Positions 39,701 through 48,700 of a stretch of 64,000 nt of DNA are shown here, in pieces. The first letter of the stretch is position 1. Every line of letters starts with the position of its first letter. A program made the position numbers and the translations under genes. The DNA is from Echinometra lucunter. Its lineage: Eukaryota > Echinodermata > Echinoidea > Camarodonta > Echinometridae. The stretch spans positions 31,713,377 to 31,777,376 of the forward strand of contig CM057159.1 in NCBI GenBank assembly GCA_029962745.1. The letters run 5' to 3'. The notes below the pieces were generated by a model that was given only the letters and a program-made list of their open reading frames with translations, made no database searches and was not told the DNA's origin.

Positions 39701-42700
39701 TTTCATACTTTCTTTTATTAGTTTGAATTTCACAAGGGGCGACGGCCCCTATGATTTTTCAGGTGATTAAAAAAAGAGAAGAAAAGAGGAGAAAAGGAAG
39801 GAAAAAGAGGAGGAAGGAGAAAGGAGAGTGTGGGGAAAGAGAGACCCGGGGCTTGCAACTATAATACCCCTGTTCGTTCATCTAAAACGTTAATGAATTT
39901 ACCTATGGGTCATCTTGTCCCCTCCCCCCCCCCCTATCAAAATACCCTGGAGCCGCGAAGAAATTTGAAATTATCGTTTCAAATTTAGTCATTTATCCTC
40001 ATCCTTGTGCAGTACCATTAGAGTGTTCTCAGTAAAATGTGTGTTAGAATTGAATAAGGGTCCTTTGGGACTGGGATTTCTTTAATTCGTGATTAAAAGG
40101 AAAAGACGTAATCTATTATCACAGGGCACTCCACCCCACTTCCTTTTAAGAGATGATAATGATGCTCACACTACGAATGTAGATAGCACTTTGATTTCTA
40201 GTATGTAAATTTAATAACGTCTTAGTTAGGTTACACAACAATACAGGGGCGGCAGAGCTGAAGAAGAGGCACTTTTCCAACCACGCAAAAAGTGCCCCTT
40301 TTTGCCAATGAAAAATTCCCATTTTCATACCTGTTCAGTGACCCTTTTTTCTTCATAGAAGGGCACAATTTTTTTTTATAAGTGCCCTTTTTCGCTTCAG
40401 ATAATCCGCCCTTTTTAAATCATACCACTGCCCCCCTTTTAAACAGGACAAGTGACCTCTTTCGCCTTTTTCATAGCACTCTTCTCCCTTCTTAGAAATG
40501 CTGTTTTTTTTACATCTAATGAATGTCCCTACTGGAATGTGATAAGTGCCGCTTATGACTGCCCATTTCGGTTCGAATAGTGCAAATTCCCCTTCTGCTA
40601 AGTGCCCCTTTTACCTCAGATAAATTCTTCTTTTCCACTTAGGCAAGTGCCCCATTTGAAATTGAATAGATGCCCCAGTTTTCTGTTGATAAAACCTATT
40701 TTTCTTTCTAGGGTGTCCCATTCTTTTCCTTTTAACGTACAATAAGTGCTGTAAGTGCCCCTTTATAGCCTACGTTCTCGTAAGTTTAATTCCCTTTTTT
40801 CATTTTGGCATGCCACTCTATTAAAATTGAATTCAAACCCATGTGATTTCTGATAAGTGCCCCTTTTGCTTTCTAATAAGAGCTTTTTTCCTTTCGATAA
40901 GTTTCCCTCTCGAATCTTATAACGGCCTCTTTTCACTTCTAATGAGTTTGATTATGATAAAGCCCTCTTTTCAGTGCACCTCATGCCCCTTTTTGTTTAT
41001 TTACTTATTCGTAAATCATTAAAAGTCTGCGAGGTTTTCAAGCCCCCCCCCCCCCCCCCCCCCCCGAGATCTCGGCCCTCGACGGCGCGGTTGCTACGAA
41101 AATCGGCACGCTTGTCGCCCGCGACGTAATCTCCAAAATTGTATATTTTTTTCTTAAAAGTTCAATTTGATTAGTTATGCTAATTATGCCAATTTATGAG
41201 TGAAATTAGATTATCTAGAATTTTTTCTCAAAATTAATCAGTAAAGCTCAACATATTTTATTTTTTCTAGATATTCTTTGTAATATTCTTAGCAAATTTA
41301 CCTCTAACAAAATCCGGTATCAAAATGAATTTCTTATGTATTTCGTTTGTTTTGTTGTAATTCTATTTTCTATGTATTTCTTTGTTTTTCGATCTGTACT
41401 TTGTTTTCATTGTTTTTAGATGAAATTTTGTAGGCTGCACTTCTGTAACCATAAATAGCATAAAACTAGTGAAAATAATCATACATCTATAAGTTTAACT
41501 AAAAACACAATTTGTGTTGTAATTTTCCATGAAATTTCGTTTTTGAACAATTTTTGGTCCGACGTGCAAGTACAAAATTATTCGTAACTTTGGAACCTCA
41601 TGCCCAGACGTCGCGAATTTGGTCTTAAAAGATAAGCGAAATGTGAAGAAAAAGCGTCCTGAAATTTTAGTGCGAGATCTTCTTGCTAAAAAGAAAGGCT
41701 AATTTAGCCCCTCCGGGCTATATAGGGTTAAACAGAATGTGCTGTTGATTACCAAACTGTTAATCCTCAGATTATTTTCATTCTCTTTTTTAAACAACCA
41801 AAGTGTTTTTGCTATTTTTGTGTATTATTATTTTTTTAAAACTTTCTTACAGATCTAGGTGTGTCCAGTCTGCTTCGTAAGCCACTGGGGATTGAGAGTG
41901 GCTTGATTCCGGATTCAAGTTTCTCAGCTTCTAGCCAATATAACGTTTATGCGGCACCAGCGACAGCACGTCTTAATCAACGTAAAGTTGGTAGTTATTA
42001 TGGGAGCTGGATAGCCCGCACCCTGAATGTCGACCAGTGGATACAGGTGAATGAATTTACTCTCCTTTAATTGCAAAAAAAAAAAAACAAACATGTCTCT
42101 CCTTCGAAGGGGGCTAATCATTCAATATGTAAATTATCTTTAGATTTAAATTCAGAATCAGGTTTTTATTAATCTATATATTCTTCTTCTAGGGGTCCTG
42201 TGTCCTTCTGTCCTTAAGATCATTATGGGCGAAAATGTGAAATGGGGTGTTTGTTTGGGTGCTTGTGTGTATTTGCTGTTTGTGCTAGACCGGTGCAGTT
42301 ATGAAACAATATACCTGTATACCTCAAAGGTACAAGTAAAAAATAAATCCACTGGCAGTGGCTTCAGAAGCTTCGCGGTTAACCATCAACTTCTGCCAGA
42401 AGGCTTCCACTGAATGGGCTATAATGACCTCACCTCTCTTGTGTAGCATGCATGTTTGTCCTTCTAGCTCAACTCTTTGAATGAGGTGAGAGATGAAGTA
42501 TACAATCCATCTGACCGTGCATCCTCTGATGCCATAGGCAGGACTAGTTTGTTAAAGGTGAAATTCAAAGAAAATCACGAAATAGGGTTAATTATATATG
42601 GATGGAAACGGGGAAGTATGTAGAAGACAGTGGTGTTCATTATTGCTCCTGTAAATTCCAAGAAATTATCTTTAAAAAACACGTTTTCCAAAAACGCCCC

Positions 42701-45700
42701 TCTGATTCTCAGAACCCGGAAGTGGCTGCGAGCGAAACGGGTCCCCAATGATGACGTAGCCATGTGGACGATCTGCGGTGAGCTAGCCGCTTGCACGTAA
42801 TAAAACATTGTGCATTGAGATGATAGCATGCAATTTTGATGGATTTTAGATGCTGTTATTAAGAGAGGAGGCAAAACTGCAGTGGCTTAATATTTACATT
42901 ACCTCACTGACGAGTCGATTTTCTTTTCTTTTTTGGTCAAAGCAGAATTTAAAGTAGGAAATTGACATGAAAATGACAAAGAAAACCAAGTCCCCGGGAT
43001 GCAAACGTCAAACTACGTCCCAAAACGACGTTGCATCAAATTCTCAGACTCAGAGACAGAACTGATTAAGAGACGCGCTCGACAAATCATGATTGTATGT
43101 AAAAGTTACCTAGATAATATTGTTGTCTAAGGAAAATTGATGCTTCTGTAGAAACTATCTTGATCTACAACATTCCTCTTTACTAAAATCTCGTATTTAT
43201 TATGATAGGAATGGCTAGCTAGCATACAGAGACTAGACGTCACCACTGATCTCAGATAGTGTAGAGCCGGGGTGTAGAGATGAACATCATACATGTATTG
43301 CATTATAGCGTAGGTTCAAGTCTTTATCAAGGGTTTTTTGCCTGTAATACTCTGATTAAACGTGATTTCGATAAGGAATTTCATTCGAAAAATATTTTTC
43401 AAGGAATTTATTTTTTAGTGCAGGTTATGATGATTTTCAAGCAAATAAACAGTGAAAATAACCCAAATACGAAATTATAACTGAGCTAAGACTATCACCA
43501 AAGGCCTAATTGAATTACAAGCCAAATTACTCTCACCTTCGCCTCACCTACTTCACCTCACCTACCTACTACATACAAACAATTGACTACTGAAATGCCG
43601 AGTATGGGAAAGTTAACTTGAGTTTATAAGCACATGTAAATATAAATTAGCTACTTAATAGAAAAGAAAAAAAAATAGCAGTAAGGTGATTACCGTTTCT
43701 ATATTTTCTTTAGACAAGTTCAAATTATTCACCAAGAAAACAAAGTATTCCGTCTATCCCTCCGTCTTTCGTGAATTATAACACCCCTAAAACTAAAATG
43801 GTATGCCCCACAACCGTTACATAGCATGTACAAGGGAGACTGTTCTATTATATTATGGGATTTTTTTCCCGTTCTAATTGCAAAAAGTCATCATTAAATT
43901 GTAGAATTTCTCTGACATTATAATATGAATAAAGTTAAATAGAATGGTTGAAACATACTTTAAAAACATTCACAGAATGATGAATTCATACAAACAATGC
44001 AGAAACATCGTTTTAATCACTCCCTTGGACACGACACATCACATTCACATTCACAGGCTATTGTCCATATGATGACATCACGGATCTCGCGTCGAGTTGG
44101 GCAACGTATGCACAGGCAACATTGGGGGTCCGTTTTATCGATTTGTGACAAGCAATATTTGTTTCCCACTTACTTTTCAAAAGTTTCAATCGGTTTCATA
44201 GTGATTAGTGCACCATAAACTTTATTTTGATATGAAATTCGAGCACATTCGAAACCTATGAATAGCAACTTTAAAGGCTTGGCTGAAGTCCATTACGACG
44301 AAATCCATCGGGTTTCTTGTTGCCTGTTATTCTGCAGATATCCTATGCATCCTACGAGGTGTGCTTCACGTGACATTCTTGCTCTAAGGCTTACTGTATA
44401 GGATAAAGGATGTTGTGGCTTGTAGCATGGGGCATGATACTGCTAGTAATGGGTTGGTAATGATATGCTACGTTCTTTTGCATCAAATGCAGGGAAAAGG
44501 ATATTGGCCTATAGTTTGCTCGGTCCGATGCTTCGCTCCCACGAATCGGCTGTTTTATGTTTCGTTGTGAAAAAAAAATACATAACAGAAGGAGTTAAAT
44601 ATCGATAAAAGTTGGTTGCCCTAGTTTTCTACTTAAACTAGAATCCATCAGATGATTAATGTCATGGACAAACAAAAATCGCGCATGACTATGTGATGTT
44701 GAATTAAATAGAGGCGTGAGAAAAATGTGCATTTGAGTGCAGTGGCGTAACTACAGGGGGCACGGGGGCACGTGCCCTCCTCCAATCGGCTGGCCAAAAA
44801 AAGGGGGAAATGAAAAAAAGGAAGAGAAAAGAAAGGAGAAGGTAAGTGAAAAGAATTAAAGGTGGAAAACAAGGAAAAAGAAAATGGGATATCGGCGGCG
44901 CTTGATCGCTTGCTTCGCTCGATAGCATTTAAGTAACTTAACCGGTTCCGATGGTAATTCTTATGAAAGGAATCATTCTGAATCTTTGTATCTCAATCTG
45001 ATGTCATAGGTTCCCTTTCTTCCATTCACAGATTTCACTCCAAGAAATCGAGGGGCAAGTTTACCTGAAAATAGATACACTTTTATTAGATAATGGCCTA
45101 GGCAAAAACAAAATTCCAGTGTTTGTTCTCTAGCTCGATACTCTTGCTCGTGAAAGCTAGAAACAAGGTGATTTCGGGAACGGCAATCAGCTTATTTCAG
45201 GAGCGATAAGAAAAGTAAAATATTTGGGCAGTGAGGTGGTTCACAAAGTTCACAAAAAAGTAAAAAACATCTGCATTTTGCTGACGAATACATACATACA
45301 TACATACATACATACATACACGCATACATACATACATATATATACACACATTGTGGGGGAGGGGGTCGCTGACTTTTCTCGCTCGTAAAAACAGAATGGT
45401 TTCTGACGGTGAGTAAGGTACGTAAATGGAGTCATATTCAACACACAGGTGATAGAATAGATTTAGATATCTTATAGGGCTATAGTGTATTTCAGTGACA
45501 TGATAAGCTTCTACAATGAAAAAGAGAATGATTATTTTTTCTCGCTCGCTGCGCTTGCTCGTTGAATATTTTTGTATAGTTTTTTTTTTTCTAAGCAAAC
45601 GAATTGTGTGAGTGAGGTGACTGAAAAAAATCATTTAGGTTTCATATGCTCACAATGTAATTTACTGAAGGGGTTACTACTTCCACCATCAAAAAGAGTG

Positions 45701-48700
45701 TGTATTTCCTCGCTCGCTTTGCTTGCTCGTAATATTTAGAATCAGGGTGGTTTCAGACAGTAAACAATGGACCAGGGACGTGCCAAAACAGAGTCATTGG
45801 CAGCGAGGTGACCAGATACATAATTGAGATATTATATAGGGCTATAGTGATCCGATAGTGTATTTTGATAACAAACATGGTCTGTTGATCACACTATAAC
45901 ACAGTGTGTAGATTTGTATTTTGGTGGGGAAAATCGTATTTTTTATTGTCCCTCTACACTTTGAAAGGTCGGCGCACTCGGTTTTTAGAAGTATTACTAT
46001 TCCTGAACTTTATTATCTAAAAATTAGCGTGTCAAGTAATTCCGTTTCATCGGCACAGGCTGGGTTTTTTTCCGAGGAGAACCAGCCCATTGCAATGGGA
46101 GAAGCACAGGTGCTTTTTAGTCAACTACCACCTTCATTACGTCCTCACTTTTTTTTTTTTTTTTTTTTTTTTGATGCTTGTAGAACATCCGCGCAAGTGA
46201 ATTTGAGATCCGAAAAACCCCTTTCCAATGATATATCAATGATATACCCTCTCCAATGATATATCATCGTCATTGGTCATTTGTTTTCATCGGCCCATTA
46301 CCATTTTGTAAAACTAAATGTTTTAAACATATTCAAAATGTGTTTGAAAGGTAAGACTAGCAATAACGACGGCGTTTCAAACACTGATCCGTGGAGAGAT
46401 CAGTGGTTTCAAATCGTCAACAATAATTTAAGTAGCATAGCTATTCTTGATTGAAGCCGCTGTTACGAAGAATAGGCGGAACGCTGTTGATCAGTGTGCA
46501 TGTATTTATGAGAATGTCTACTGAAAACATCTCCATATGTTACAAATAAGGTTGTAATTTTTGCTCGCTTGCTTCGCTCGCTCGCAAAATCTAAAAACAG
46601 AGTGGTATTTAGCAAGATGCACCAGTTTCCCCAAATTTTAAAACGCTTCACGTCCCTAAAGACACCTTGTTTCGAGATTACTGTTGTTATTGTTACATGA
46701 TAGATACTCACACAACACACACCCGCACACACTTTTACACTCGGTGCTCCTCCCCCCCCCCCCCCCTCCCTCCCCCCCCCCCCCCCCCCAATGCGTTGAT
46801 CCACGTTACGCCACTGTTGCTTCCAAGATGATTTTGAAAACACAAATCATAACTAGTATGAACCACTGTACAGCACAGCTGGACGAAACTCGTTTGAAGT
46901 AAATTAGATGAATTAGACTGACAAAGTTGCGATAACTTGCGAAATTGGCCGTGAAAAAACCCTATAACAACAACTATAATGATAATGATAACAATAACAA
47001 TATTAGTGATAGCAATAATAATGCTAATAATATTCATAAATATTATTACGATATTAATGATGGTGATAATACTGATAATAATGTAACGATAATGGGTTTT
47101 CTCCCCTATTTTTTTTTTGCCCAAGGTGGATCTTTTGAGACCTTACCGTATCGTGGGAGTGGCGACTCAAGGTCGTCCTGCAGTAAACCAGTACGTCAAA
47201 ACCTTTAAGCTTGCTTGCAGCATGGATGGTGCGACCTTCGACACTGTCAAAGCATGTAACACCGGAGCTGATAAGGTATGTTGGATTCTTGACATTCATT
47301 TCAAGGCTTTAATTCCTCAAGGACATTGTAGATGGCCGCTATCCCATCGTATGAACCCTAATTAAGGGCGCATAGTGATTCCCACTTGAAAAGAAATCCA
47401 TGTCATTTTATATGTACCATGCCATACATTATAATTATGCAATGACCTTGACTTGTTTGAAGCAAAAGGTATGTGGTTATCAAAATCCGTAAGATTTCCA
47501 TTAGATTAGCGAGAAAGATTAAGAGAAAGGTAACTAAAGGGGATCCACGTGCTCAGGATATTTTTTTACTTTCAGGCTAGAGCCCCAATCTGACAGACAA
47601 GCAGGAGCGGCACCAGGATATTTTGATAGGGGAGGGCAAGATGGCAAGATGATCCCCAGATGAACTTGTTTATGTTTTAAATGAACAATCAGGGCTTATA
47701 TAGTTGCATGATCTTGTCATCAAATAGTGGGGGAGCGTCTTTTAAAGTGGGGAAAAGGAGTATCTTTTTTTAAAAAAGGGAATGCATTTAAAAAGTGTGA
47801 AAGCAAAAAGGAAGAATAACATTATGAGGCATTGCAACACATTAGTATACCCCTATTTAACACATGCTGAAACAATGTTAGCTCATTTAAAAGAGCATGA
47901 TTTTATTAGCAGAAAATCATCCGCCTAAAGTTTTTTAAAAAGTCGTGTTGCCAAGGAAACCCCCAAATGTGGTAAGATTTCAGGATATTTTTGACCCCTC
48001 AGCTGTGACCCAGTTTCAACTGGGTACCCACTTTGACGTCAAAATGACGTCAAAGTGGGTACCTTGTCGCGCACTTCTAGCAAAATGCGCGCAAGGTATA
48101 ATTCATGTTGTACAATCTAGCGCGTAGCACAACTGCAATGCGCGAAGCTGGGTACCCACTTTTACGTCATACCTCATACTCAATTTTTTTTGGTCAGCTC
48201 ATAACTTTTCATGAGAAAATTAGCCGAAATGCATTGATTTCGATTGAAGATCATCATATTTTTAATCATTCTTCTTAGAATTCTATTCTTGATCATATAT
48301 CAAAAGTTTGTTTACCATTGTGTAATCACTTTAAGGATCATTATTTTTTCGATGTATTTTTTTCTAATCTCTTTGTGAAGGCTGCTCCGATTACTCATTC
48401 GGAAGCATGCACAGCGCCGAGCGAGCAAATAATGCTAAGGGTTTTTTTTTCTTTGCTTGAGACCCCGTTATTTCCATTCTTCATTTTACCAAGCTCTTGT
48501 AGCTTATAATCTAGAAAAGTCATGAGTTAAAATATCATGTAGCAAAAAAGAAAGGTATCAGCTCACATTTTCGTAAATGAAGATTTGATTTGTAACCGTT
48601 GTGCTTGCCATTTTGTAATTTCATTAGCAATGAATGTATGCTGATCGTTTCCTTTTTTCTTCCTCTTTGTGATTCTGGGATTTTTGTTGATCTTTATTTT

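Larger units (their letters stand above)
44740..46816. mobile_element. Possible hAT-like element, CAGTGGCGTAAC ends, no matching flanks
   Basis: CAGTGGCGTAACTACAGGGG at 44740 and GTTACGCCACTG ending at 46816 are inverted over 12 bases. The adjacent 8-mers (TTTGAGTG, TTGCTTCC) do not match, so these may be ends of two different insertions. The interior carries five imperfect GCTCGCTTCGCTCGC-type palindromes (44900, 45540, 45707, 46562 and weaker) and two copies of a TATAGGGCTATAGTG module 361 bp apart (45476, 45837). Confidence 0.5.
42047..47125 (+). other. Intron 16 (about 5.1 kb)
   Basis: Holds the LINE relic at 44250-44525, a hAT-like segment between 44740 and 46816 with GCTCGCTTCGCTCGC-type repeats, (CATA)n at 45288-45338, T26 at 46149-46172, large C runs at 46751-46790 and AAT-type repeats at 46960-47090. 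42050-44200 is otherwise featureless apart from short stretches resembling decayed MITEs. Confidence 0.75.

Noticed and set aside
41924..42121. Minus-strand 65-codon frame over exon 16
   Set aside because: Shadow of the discoidin domain 6 coding exon on the opposite strand.
45197..45634. 145-codon minus frame with a Cys/Met/Tyr/Val repeat
   Set aside because: Includes the (CATA)n microsatellite and hAT-like repeat DNA; no family features.
44740..46816. Calling this a complete hAT element
   Set aside because: The inverted 12-bp ends are real but the flanking 8-mers differ, so I list it only as possible.
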